Part shown: piece after piece, positions 8,988 through 16,557 of the stretch
Numbering within the stretch: position 1 is the first letter of the stretch
How the letters are laid out: each line of letters starts with the position of its first letter
Source of the DNA: Caldilineaceae bacterium
GTDB lineage: Bacteria; Chloroflexota; Anaerolineae; Caldilineales; Caldilineaceae
Length of the DNA: 44,639 nt
Assembly (NCBI GenBank): GCA_019637685.1
Contig: JAHBVF010000045.1
Coordinates: forward strand, 1-44,639
Direction: 5' to 3'
Program-made: the position numbers and the translations under genes
Notes under the pieces: generated by a model
Seen by the model: only the letters and a program-made list of their open reading frames with translations
The model's database searches: none
Told to the model about the DNA's origin: nothing

Positions 8988-8993
8988 ATCATA
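8988..8993 (-). promoter_or_regulatory. Extended -10 promoter for mutS2
   Basis: On the minus strand the sequence reads TGTGCTATGATC: a TGn extension followed by TATGAT, 85 nt before the mutS2 ATG. No good -35 is visible at standard spacing, which is usual for extended -10 promoters. The same TGTGCTAT core occurs before era and the DUF2231 gene. Confidence 0.5.
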
Positions 8994-9121
8994 GCACAGC
9001 GAGGCGGTCAAAGAAAAGAGCGGTAGGGAGTTGCAGGTCGAAAGGTTCAGGTGGAAAGTGCCGGATCGTCACTGACGATCGTTCACAATTCGAAATTCGC
9101 TATTCACCATTCATTAATTTC

Positions 9122-10183
9122 TTACCCGCTATACCCCATCCGGTGCAACAGATTCTCTTTGGCCCGCCACTTTTCCAGCACTTTCACCCACAGTTCCAGA
9201 TAGACTTTTGTGCCCACCAGTTCTTCGATCTGCGGGCGGGCGGCCTGGCCCAGTTGTTTGATCATCGACCCCTTCTGGCCCAGGACAATCCCTTTTTGCG
9301 AGTGGCGTTCCACGTAAATTGTGGCCGCGATGTACGTCATATTCTCGTCCCGCTCCTCCCAGTCGGTGACACCCACGGCGATGCTGTGGGGCACTTCCTG
9401 ATGGAGCAGATTCAACGCCTGCTCCCGGATGGCCTCGGTGACGAGAAAGCGCAGGTTGAGATTCGTCACCTGATCGTCGGGAAAGTAGCCCGGTCCTTCG
9501 GGCAGAAACTCCCGCAGGTCGATGAGCAGATCGTCCAGCCCCTGGCCGTTGGCCGCGCTGATCGTATAAATGGGAATCTCTTCCTGGCCGTCGTCGTCGT
9601 CCTCGTCCATCAGCCAGCCCAACAGCGCCCGGTATTCCGCGGCCCGCTGGTGCAGGAGTTCGTCGCCTTTGTGCCAACCATCAATTTTGTTGAAGCCAAA
9701 GAGGAGCAGGGGCAGCGGTGTGATGCTGTGCAGCACCCGCAGCCGCTCGCTGATCATCCGGTCCTCGTCCGTGGGCGGCGTGTTCACATCCACCAGCCAG
9801 AGCACCACATCCGCGTCCCGGGAAATCGTATCTTCGGCCACCTGCACCATCCGCTTGCCCAGTTTGTTCTTGGGGTTGTGGATGCCCGGTGTGTCCAGAA
9901 AGATAATCTGCGCGTTCTCGCCCGTGTGGATGCCCAGAATGCGGTCGCGGGTGGTCTGGGGTTTGTTGCTGGTGATGGCGATCTTTTGGCCCAGCACCCG
10001 GTTCAGAAAGGTGGACTTGCCCACATTGGGGCGGCCAATCACCGCCACATAGCCGCTGCGGTGATCTTCCCGGGGCGGGGCGATATTGCCTCCTTCGCCA
10101 AAGAATTCGACCAGATCGATGGCCCGGCCCTCCACCATCTCAAATTCGCTGGGATCAAAACGATATTCTTCCGACTCAGACAC
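9122..10183 (-). CDS. era: GTPase Era
   Basis: A 353-residue ribosome-assembly GTPase that binds the 3' end of 16S rRNA. G1 is GRPNVGKS, the switch II region has DTPGIHNPKNKLG, and G4 is FNKIDG. The C-terminal KH RNA-binding domain shows KGIVLGQKGSMIKQLGQ and ends KENLLHRMGYSG. I chose the GTG at 10183 because GGAG stands about 8 nt upstream. The longer frame from 10279 would start inside the terminator hairpin of pckA. Compared with the usual 300 residues there is an acidic N-terminal extension of about 45-55 residues and an acidic insert (DEDDDDGQEE) between G4 and G5. It is probably transcribed alone from the extended -10 at 10259-10264. Confidence 0.95.
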   Translation of the reverse strand: MSESEEYRFDPSEFEMVEGRAIDLVEFFGEGGNIAPPREDHRSGYVAVIGRPNVGKSTFLNRVLGQKIAITSNKPQTTRDRILGIHTGENAQIIFLDTPGIHNPKNKLGKRMVQVAEDTISRDADVVLWLVDVNTPPTDEDRMISERLRVLHSITPLPLLLFGFNKIDGWHKGDELLHQRAAEYRALLGWLMDEDDDDGQEEIPIYTISAANGQGLDDLLIDLREFLPEGPGYFPDDQVTNLNLRFLVTEAIREQALNLLHQEVPHSIAVGVTDWEERDENMTYIAATIYVERHSQKGIVLGQKGSMIKQLGQAARPQIEELVGTKVYLELWVKVLEKWRAKENLLHRMGYSG

Positions 10184-10258
10184 AGGCAAACTCCAGGGAA
10201 ACCGCCGAACCACAAAGGCGCAAAGGCACAAAGAAAAGCAGAGAAAATCAACCGATCT

Positions 10259-10264
10259 ATTATA
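10259..10264 (-). promoter_or_regulatory. Extended -10 promoter for era
   Basis: The minus strand reads TGTGCTATAATAG: a perfect TATAAT with a TG extension, 76 nt before the GTG start and just beyond the pckA terminator. The leader that follows contains a short direct repeat built from CAAAGGC units (10210-10235). Confidence 0.6.
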
Positions 10265-10278
10265 GCACAGGGAACGCA

Positions 10279-10321
10279 AAAAGAGACCTGCCGAGTTCCA
10301 AAAAACCGGCAGGTCTCTTTT
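10279..10321 (-). terminator. Rho-independent terminator of pckA
   Basis: A perfect 15-bp stem (10279-10293 with 10307-10321) that starts with AAAA and ends with TTTT, so it can act on either strand. It lies 69 nt after the pckA stop and just upstream of the era promoter, insulating the two genes. Confidence 0.85.
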
Positions 10322-10389
10322 GTTCTACGCTACAGTTGGTGGCGTGCTGGCAAACATCGCAACTTGTGCAGGCACAGCGCGCTGCTTCC

Positions 10390-12012
10390 CTATGCCAACT
10401 CCATTCCCACCTTCGGCCCTGCCGCGGCAATCTCCGGGGTGACACCGCTGGCGAACTGCTCAAAGTTTTTGACGAACATTTGGGCCAATTTCAACGCCTG
10501 GGCGTCATAGGCTGCGGGATCGGTCCAGGTCTGCCTGGGTTGCAGCACTTTGTCGGGCACGCTGTCGATTTTCACCGGGATCGCCAGGCCAAAGAACGGG
10601 TCGGTGACAGTTGCCACGTCGTCCAGTTCCCCCTTCAGCGCGGCGTCGATCATCCGTCGGGTCTGGGCCAGTTTCATGCGGTTGCCCACGCCATAGGGTC
10701 CACCCGTCCAGCCGGTGTTGACCAGCCAGACCGACGCGTCCTGCTCGTCGATCTTCTCGCCCAGCAGCTTGGCATAGACGCCGGGGTGCAGGGGCATAAA
10801 GGGTGCGCCGAAGCAGGCGGAGAAGACCGGTGACGGCTCGGTGACGCCCCGTTCGGTCCCGGCCACCTTCGCTGTGTAGCCGCTCAGGAAGTGGTACATC
10901 GCCTGCTCACGGGTCAGTTTGCTGATGGGTGGCAGCACGCCGAAAGCATCGGCAGTCAGAAAGACGATATTCTTGGGATGGCCGGCCACACCGCTGGGGT
11001 CCGCGCTCTCGATATGGGTAATCGGGTAGCTGGCCCGGGTATTTTCGGTCAGGGAATCGTCGTCCAAATTTACCCGCCTGGTGATGCGGTCGTAGGCCAC
11101 ATTCTCCAGAATCGTGCCAAAGCGCCGGGTGGTCTCGTAGATTTCCGGCTCGCCTTTCGGGTCCAGCCGGATGACTTTGGCGTAGCAGCCGCCTTCCAGA
11201 TTGAAGACGCCGTTGTCGCTCCAGCCGTGCTCGTCGTCGCCGATGAGCGTGCGCCCGGCAGCCGCGCTGAGGGTTGTCTTGCCCGTGCCGCTCAGCCCGA
11301 AGAAGAGGGCCACGTCGTCTTTGTTCTCGCCATAATTGGCGCTGCAATGCATGCTCATCACACCGGCTTTGGGCAACAGATAGTTCATTGCGCTGAAGAT
11401 GGATTTCTTCATCTCGCCGCTGTAGGCTGTGCCGCCGATGAGCACCATCTGCTCGGCAAAGTTGAGCAGGATAAATGCCTGGCTGCGGGTCCCGTCTTCC
11501 TCCCGGTTGGCGTGGAAGGACGGCACGTCGATGACCGTGAAATCCGGCTCAAAGGTGCGCAGAACCTCCGGATCCATCTCCCGGATGAACATATTGCGGG
11601 CAAAGAGATTTTGCGAGGCCAATTCGTTGATCACCCGCACTTTGCGCTGGTAGCGGGGGTCTGCGCCCACATAGCCGTCGAAGACGAATAGTTCCTTGTG
11701 TTGCAGATAGGCCCGCACCCGTCGATACAGATTTTTGAACTGGCTTTCTTCAAAAGGCGAGTTGGTTTTGCCCCACCAGATATCCTTTTCCGTGGATTCC
11801 TCGCGCACGATAAAGCGGTCGTTGGGCGAGCGCCCCATGTGGTCGCCCGTGCGCACCAACAGCGCGCCCAGGTGGGCCAGCGTGGCTTCCCGGCGGCGAA
11901 TGGCTTCTTCGTACAGGGCGGGTGTGGGCAAATTCCAATAGACCACATCGGCATTGGTAATGCCGTGGATTTCCAGCCCGTTCACTTCGTTGACAATTCC
12001 AATGTTCTGCAT
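10390..12012 (-). CDS. pckA: Phosphoenolpyruvate carboxykinase (ATP)
   Basis: A 540-residue cytosolic enzyme that converts oxaloacetate and ATP into PEP, CO2 and ADP, the entry step of gluconeogenesis. The kinase P-loop GLSGTGKTTLSA is the hallmark of the ATP-dependent family. GDDEHGW, the Mn-binding region (MHCSANYG) and GRSPNDRF near the N-terminus also match. The length equals that of typical family members. I chose the ATG at 12012 because AAGGAGGG stands 6 nt upstream. A longer in-frame start at 12102 would read through the promoter region. It is divergent from the MFS gene and has its own terminator. Confidence 0.96.
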   Translation of the reverse strand: MQNIGIVNEVNGLEIHGITNADVVYWNLPTPALYEEAIRRREATLAHLGALLVRTGDHMGRSPNDRFIVREESTEKDIWWGKTNSPFEESQFKNLYRRVRAYLQHKELFVFDGYVGADPRYQRKVRVINELASQNLFARNMFIREMDPEVLRTFEPDFTVIDVPSFHANREEDGTRSQAFILLNFAEQMVLIGGTAYSGEMKKSIFSAMNYLLPKAGVMSMHCSANYGENKDDVALFFGLSGTGKTTLSAAAGRTLIGDDEHGWSDNGVFNLEGGCYAKVIRLDPKGEPEIYETTRRFGTILENVAYDRITRRVNLDDDSLTENTRASYPITHIESADPSGVAGHPKNIVFLTADAFGVLPPISKLTREQAMYHFLSGYTAKVAGTERGVTEPSPVFSACFGAPFMPLHPGVYAKLLGEKIDEQDASVWLVNTGWTGGPYGVGNRMKLAQTRRMIDAALKGELDDVATVTDPFFGLAIPVKIDSVPDKVLQPRQTWTDPAAYDAQALKLAQMFVKNFEQFASGVTPEIAAAGPKVGMELA

Positions 12013-12070
12013 AATTCCCTCCTTGCGGGAATCTATAAATATCCGCTTCGCAGGGGCACTGAGTCTCCTC

Positions 12071-12108
12071 AATATCCCGATAATATCCCGATTGCCATCC
12101 ATAGCATA
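12071..12108 (-). promoter_or_regulatory. pckA promoter with a phased direct repeat
   Basis: TGGTATGCT on the minus strand (TATGCT at 12103-12108, TG extension) is a plausible extended -10. Just downstream are two exact copies of AATATCCCGA at 12071-12080 and 12082-12091. Their 11-bp period is one helical turn, as expected of an operator bound by a repressor on one DNA face. No regulator gene lies beside it. Confidence 0.4.
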
Positions 12109-12360
12109 CCACTACAACCGATTGTATAACCCGGACAGACGATGGGTTTTGGGGCTAGTCAGGTGGGGAGTTCTACTGAACATCTCCGCTGAGACACGGG
12201 CCGCGCGTGGGGAAACAGTGCGTGGCTGAACGATCGGGAACGGTACAGCGCACAGCTATGCCGTGCTGCCAAAATATACGCGCCAATCTTTCCGCTCTTC
12301 TATCTTTGTGGTACAGTTTTGTCCTCTGGTCGTTCTCATCATTGGAAAGTGTCGATACCC
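12109..12360. other. Divergent intergenic region pckA / MFS
   Basis: Together with the pckA leader this gap spans 12013-12360. Beyond the pckA promoter I see no gene and no convincing promoter for the MFS gene. Short frames here have no recognisable sequence. Confidence 0.4.
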
Positions 12361-13551
12361 ATGCGCAACGGACGCCAATTGGCGATTATCTTCCTGATTA
12401 TTTTTGTCAACCTGCTCGGCTTTGGGATTATTATTCCCCTCCTCCCCTTCTATGGCGACGCGGTGGGGGCATCGCCTTTCCAGATCGGGCTGATCTTTGC
12501 CTCCTATTCCCTTTGCCAGATTATCGCCTCCCCTTGGCTGGGCCATCTCTCCGACCAGCACGGGCGGCGGCCCATTCTCATCTTCAGCCTCATCGGTACG
12601 GTGGTCAGTTTTGCTCTGCTGGCCTATGCCAACACCATCTTTCTGCTCTTTGCCGCCCGCATCATCGACGGTCTCTCCGGCGGCAATATCTCCACGGCCC
12701 GGGCCTATATCAGCGACATCACCGAAGAGAAAGACCGGGCGCGGGCCTACGGCATAATCGGCGCGGCCTTTGGGCTGGGCTTTATCTTCGGACCAGCCCT
12801 GGGCGGTCTATTGGGGCGCTATGGCTATGCCGCGCCCGCCTGGGCCGCGGCGATTCTGGCCGGGCTGGCACTGGTGATGACGATCCTCTGGCTGCCGGAG
12901 ACCAATCGCAGCAGCCGCGCCGCGCGGGGCAATCCCTGGCGCGAGATACCGCTGCTCTTGCACCGCCCAGTGCTGGGCCGCCTGCTCGGTCTGGACTTTG
13001 TCTACTGGGCCAGTCTCTCCGTCTACCAAACAACCTTCGCCCTTTTTGGCAAAATCCGCTTTGGCTGGGGCATTGCAGAAGTGGGTTATGCCTTGGCACT
13101 GGTCGGATTCATCGGGGCCTTTATTCAGGGGGGCGCGGTGGGTCCTATTGTCAGGCGTTTTGGGGAAAAGCAGGTCTTCGTCGTGGGCATCTTTCTCACC
13201 GCGTTGGGGCTGGGCGCGGCTTCTTTTACCTACAATCCCACGCTCTTCGTCATTGCCCTCATCCCTGCTGCGGTGGGCGGTGCACTCTCCAATCCCACGC
13301 TGATTGCCCTGATCAGCCAAAATGGCGGACGAAGCGAACAGGGCCGGGTGCAGGGAGTCAGCAGCGCGCTGGAAAGCCTGGGACGTACTGTTGGGCCGGT
13401 GTGGGGCAATGGCATGCTGGGCGCGGTGGGTGAAGGCGCGGCCTATCTTTCGGCGGCAGTGGTCTTGCTGCTGGTGGGGCTGGCCGGGTTGGGCATCAAG
13501 ACTTTGCCACGTCGGGAAGAAAAACCCGAAAGCGTTCCCCCACAGGCATAA
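12361..13551 (+). CDS. Major facilitator superfamily transporter (drug/metabolite exporter type)
   Basis: A 396-residue protein with about twelve hydrophobic helices. The DHA1-type signature is clear: NLLGFGIIIPLLPFYG in helix 1, and the loop 2-3 motif GHLSDQHGRRPIL (GxLaDrxGrkxxl). It also has GLSGGNISTARAYISD in helix 4 and GAAFGLGFIFGPALGG in helix 5 (motif C of antiporters). It should be a proton-driven exporter of small molecules; the substrate is unknown. The ATG at 12361 gives a normal N-terminus starting just before helix 1, and a start 14 codons earlier is possible. The ribosome site is weak. Its 3' end overlaps the convergent S8 protease gene by 56 bp. Confidence 0.9.
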   Translation: MRNGRQLAIIFLIIFVNLLGFGIIIPLLPFYGDAVGASPFQIGLIFASYSLCQIIASPWLGHLSDQHGRRPILIFSLIGTVVSFALLAYANTIFLLFAARIIDGLSGGNISTARAYISDITEEKDRARAYGIIGAAFGLGFIFGPALGGLLGRYGYAAPAWAAAILAGLALVMTILWLPETNRSSRAARGNPWREIPLLLHRPVLGRLLGLDFVYWASLSVYQTTFALFGKIRFGWGIAEVGYALALVGFIGAFIQGGAVGPIVRRFGEKQVFVVGIFLTALGLGAASFTYNPTLFVIALIPAAVGGALSNPTLIALISQNGGRSEQGRVQGVSSALESLGRTVGPVWGNGMLGAVGEGAAYLSAAVVLLLVGLAGLGIKTLPRREEKPESVPPQA

Positions 13552-16123
13552 AACGCGCGTAGATGTCCGGGGCGGTGGCGGCCACACGCGCATCGCTCCA
13601 GATGACTGTTGTGTGGCCCCAGACGTCGATTGCCACATCCGGTGCAAATTGGCGCACCAGTCCGGTGTCCTGATTCACCCGAGGCCCAGGCATCCACGCC
13701 CGCCCCGGCCAGTCTGCCCAGGCAATGTAAATGTCCCCCGCATCGGCCCCTGCCTCTTGCCAGACCAGTGCAATATCTTCGTCGTTCCATGCCAGCCGGG
13801 GGGCCGTCTGTTGGTTCCGGCTTTCGTTCCGGGTGACCGGTGTGGGGCTGCTCCATCCTTCTGTCTCTGTCTGCCAGGCCGTGTAGATACGGCTTTGCGT
13901 GCCGCGGCTCTCCACCCAGGCCACCAGCAACCTGCCGCGGCTGTCTGCGCCAATTTGGGGGCTGGACAGGGCGCTGTCACTGGTCCCCACAGCGAGAATG
14001 GCGGGGGGCAACCAGACTGTGCTGGTCAGGCTGCGGCGGGCCGTCAGCAGATAGCTTTCCTCGCCGGATTCTTCCACCCAAACCGCGTAGATATTGTCCC
14101 CGGCCGATGCCAGGCGGGGCGATCGCTGCGTTCGCGGCGAGGGGGCCACGCTTCCCCTTTCCTGCCAGATGCTGCGTGCCTCGTCGAACTGGCCCCAGTA
14201 AAGCTGCATCTTCCCCTCGGCCCGGCTGGACGAACGCCCGTCTTCCCAGACAGCAACCAATTTGCCCGCGCCATCCACTGCCACAACAGGATTGCTCTGG
14301 CTGGCGGGCGGTGTGGAGTCATCGACAATCGCTTGGGGACTGCTCCAAACCCCGCTCTTCTGCGCCAGGCGGGAGACGAAAACGTCCTGCTGGCCGTCGC
14401 CTGCTCTGTCGTCGTGCCAGATTGCAAAGGCATCGCCGTTGTTCATCATTGCCAAGTCCGGCAGACCGATTGGATCGGTTTGGGATATCTGTTCTGTGCC
14501 GGCGAGAGGCCAGTTGGGACCCCATTGGGCCGCAGTGGCCGGAAGACCCGCGCTGTAGAGGCTGTCTACACCGCTCCGCGCATCCCGCCAAACCGCCATC
14601 AGATTGTTGGCTGCGTCAATCGCCAGGGCCGGATCGGATTGGGCGTTGGCTGCGCTGCTGTTCACCCGTACATCAGCCCGGCTGCGGGGTGGGGGCGTGG
14701 GTGTGGGTGTGGGCGTCTGCGTGGCTGTGGGTGAAGAAGTGGGTGTAGGGGTCGGTGTAAAAGTCGGCCCGGCTGTGGGTGTGGCGGTAAAAGTGGGCGT
14801 GGGCGTGGCCGTGGCGGGTGGGGCCACCGCGGCCAAAGCAGCAGCCACATCAACGCGCCCGAAACCGCTGAAAGTATCCCAGCCCGGAGTCTGCACATCC
14901 ACCGCGCTGCTTGTGATAAGCTGTGTCAATTGGTCCGGCGTCAACGACGGGTTCAACGCCAGAAGCAGCCCGGCCAGACCAGCCACCTGGGGCGCGGCCT
15001 GGCTGGTCCCGCTCAGCCAGGCATAGGTGGAGCCTGTCTGGCTATCCCAATAGGCCCCCGGAATCCAATGGCGCACATTGTTGTCTGTGTTGCTGGACGG
15101 GTCGCCGCCAGGCGCGGCCACATCCACATAGTTGCCGCTGTTGGAGTAGCTGGCGTGGCCATCCGTGTCATTGACGGCTGCCACGCCGATGACGTGTTCG
15201 TAGGCAGCCGGATAGCTGGTCGGGTTGCCGTCGGTATACGAATTGCCCGCGGCCGCGATCAATAACACGCCCCGGTCGTATGCGTATTGCATGGCGTTGC
15301 GGGCTACGATAGAGTTGTTGTTTCCAGACAGGCTCATATTGATAATATCCGCGCCGTTGTCAGTGGCCCAGGTCACGCCACTTGCCAGTTGCGAGACTGT
15401 GCCACTGCCCCCCCCATCCAACACTTTGATGGGCATAATGCGCGCGTTCCAGTCCAATCCTGCGATGCCTGTGCCGTTGTTGCCCACTGCCCCGGCGACG
15501 CTGGCCACGTGGGTTCCGTGGCCTGCGTCGTCTTGGGGGTCAAAGTCACCGTTTACCGCGTCAAAGCCGCCGACGATCTTGCCTGCCAGGTCCGGATGTA
15601 GCAGGTCCACGCCCGTGTCTGCAATTGCGATAATTACACTGGAACTGCCTGTGGTGCGGTCCCAGCCCGCGTTGGCCCGGATGTGGCGCAGATTCCACTG
15701 ATAGCGGTCGTAGAGTGTGTCGTTGGGTGTTGTCTCGGCTGCGAACAGGAGGTAGTCCGGTTCTGCGTAGAGCACGTCGGCGCGGGCAGACAGTCTCCCC
15801 GCGTCCGCCACTTCCTGGCCCGTGGGGACAGCCAACCGGTAAAGATTGTTCTGGCCTGGGATAGGAAGTTGGGTTATGGCCTCTGGGGCCACGCCCAATT
15901 GTTGGGCCACATCCGCCGCACGGCTCACGGACCCGGCCATACGCACCAGTACAACTCCCGGCACAAACGCGGGTGCGTCGGGGGCGGTGGCGTGCGGCCC
16001 CACGCGTAGGGGGGGGGGGGCGTCGGTCTGGGCGTGGATATCTCCAAACCACAAGCCGAGCAGGGCTGCTGTCAATAGCAGGCCCAAAACTACGCCTTTG
16101 CCAAATCCGTTTGTCTGCCTCAC
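13496..16123 (-). CDS. Secreted subtilisin-like (S8) serine protease with PT linker and repeat C-domain
   Basis: An 875-residue exported protease. From the GTG at 16123 (AAGGGA about 8 nt upstream) there is a signal peptide ending near HAQ. A propeptide-like region follows, then the S8 domain with the full triad: D169 (IADTGVD), H202 (GHGTHVA), S374 (SGTSQAAP) and oxyanion N294 (AAAGNS). A Pro/Thr-rich linker (about 435-480) leads to a C-terminal half with repeated AVW..GRS / AWV..RG blades and Asp-box-like turns, probably a beta-propeller for substrate or surface binding. The final residues FLPDVAKS resemble the end of the C25 protein. Codons about 33-37 lie in a C12 run (16009-16020 on the plus strand), so slippage would switch the protein off. 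An ATG at 16186 is an alternative start. Confidence 0.92.
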   Translation of the reverse strand: MRQTNGFGKGVVLGLLLTAALLGLWFGDIHAQTDAPPPLRVGPHATAPDAPAFVPGVVLVRMAGSVSRAADVAQQLGVAPEAITQLPIPGQNNLYRLAVPTGQEVADAGRLSARADVLYAEPDYLLFAAETTPNDTLYDRYQWNLRHIRANAGWDRTTGSSSVIIAIADTGVDLLHPDLAGKIVGGFDAVNGDFDPQDDAGHGTHVASVAGAVGNNGTGIAGLDWNARIMPIKVLDGGGSGTVSQLASGVTWATDNGADIINMSLSGNNNSIVARNAMQYAYDRGVLLIAAAGNSYTDGNPTSYPAAYEHVIGVAAVNDTDGHASYSNSGNYVDVAAPGGDPSSNTDNNVRHWIPGAYWDSQTGSTYAWLSGTSQAAPQVAGLAGLLLALNPSLTPDQLTQLITSSAVDVQTPGWDTFSGFGRVDVAAALAAVAPPATATPTPTFTATPTAGPTFTPTPTPTSSPTATQTPTPTPTPPPRSRADVRVNSSAANAQSDPALAIDAANNLMAVWRDARSGVDSLYSAGLPATAAQWGPNWPLAGTEQISQTDPIGLPDLAMMNNGDAFAIWHDDRAGDGQQDVFVSRLAQKSGVWSSPQAIVDDSTPPASQSNPVVAVDGAGKLVAVWEDGRSSSRAEGKMQLYWGQFDEARSIWQERGSVAPSPRTQRSPRLASAGDNIYAVWVEESGEESYLLTARRSLTSTVWLPPAILAVGTSDSALSSPQIGADSRGRLLVAWVESRGTQSRIYTAWQTETEGWSSPTPVTRNESRNQQTAPRLAWNDEDIALVWQEAGADAGDIYIAWADWPGRAWMPGPRVNQDTGLVRQFAPDVAIDVWGHTTVIWSDARVAATAPDIYARFMPVGERFRVFLPDVAKS
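16009..16020. repeat. G12 homopolymer inside the S8 protease gene
   Basis: Twelve consecutive G (C12 in the coding strand) encode Ala-Pro-Pro-Pro-Leu just after the predicted signal peptide. The reading frame is intact at this length. A gain or loss of one base would truncate the protease early. It could be a phase-variation tract or a place where the assembly is unreliable. Confidence 0.9.
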
Positions 16124-16557
16124 ATTTGATTCCCTTGTCCGCGTCCAGCCGTTTCTACTATCTTTTTGATCTGGACAAAAATGCATAATAAGCTGATTAT
16201 AGCTGCCTTTGGCTTCTTGAACAGATACCCATTTCAGTGAACTCTGGGTAGGAGTTCATTACAAAAAAGTGCGGCTCTTTGCCAATCACATGCGATCCCA
16301 TTGAGCCTTTTTGTCAGCGTTTTTCCGTGTACATCCGTAAGCCCACTACAAAAAGAGTAGTTTCCCCGCGGTGGGACTGTAGGTTTTTTTTGCCGTAGAG
16401 TCTGGGTATGGGATCAAAACATAACGACACGCCACAGGTGAATCCGAATGATGCGTTGTCGGTATTTTCGGTCTGGCAATGTGCGCATAACGTCGCTATC
16501 CTTTTGGGGGCAGCCCTGATAGGATAACTGTAATAAATCTGCCAGATCGAGGGTCCG
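16124..16557. other. Intergenic region with inverted repeat and decayed coding relic
   Basis: There are about 430 bp between two divergent genes. A small inverted repeat TGAACTC/GAGTTCA (16238-16258) could be an operator for the protease. The stretch 16420-16490 on the minus strand is a zinc-ribbon relic listed separately. No clear promoter for the EAL-HDOD gene was recognised. Confidence 0.4.
16420..16490 (-). pseudogene. Relic of a zinc-ribbon N-terminus
   Basis: In one minus-strand frame the sequence reads LCAHCQTENTDNASFGFTCG, which aligns with the start of the cyclase protein at 158-3829 (CAECKTENPGVNSFCSGCGT). CxxC, TEN, the Phe and the last Cys-Gly are kept. The initiator Met and one Cys of the second pair are lost, and no downstream domain remains. 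It looks like the debris of a zinc-ribbon cyclase or similar gene. The match covers only about 20 residues. Confidence 0.4.

Noticed and set aside
14680..14830. Repetitive GTGGGTGT-like DNA, a possible tandem repeat or CRISPR-like array
   Set aside because: It is the coding sequence of the Pro/Thr linker of the S8 protease. The repeats are irregular and explained by the protein composition.
16330..16400. A possible riboswitch or structured leader upstream of the EAL-HDOD gene
   Set aside because: Some short complementary segments are present, but no known c-di-GMP or other riboswitch core could be matched.
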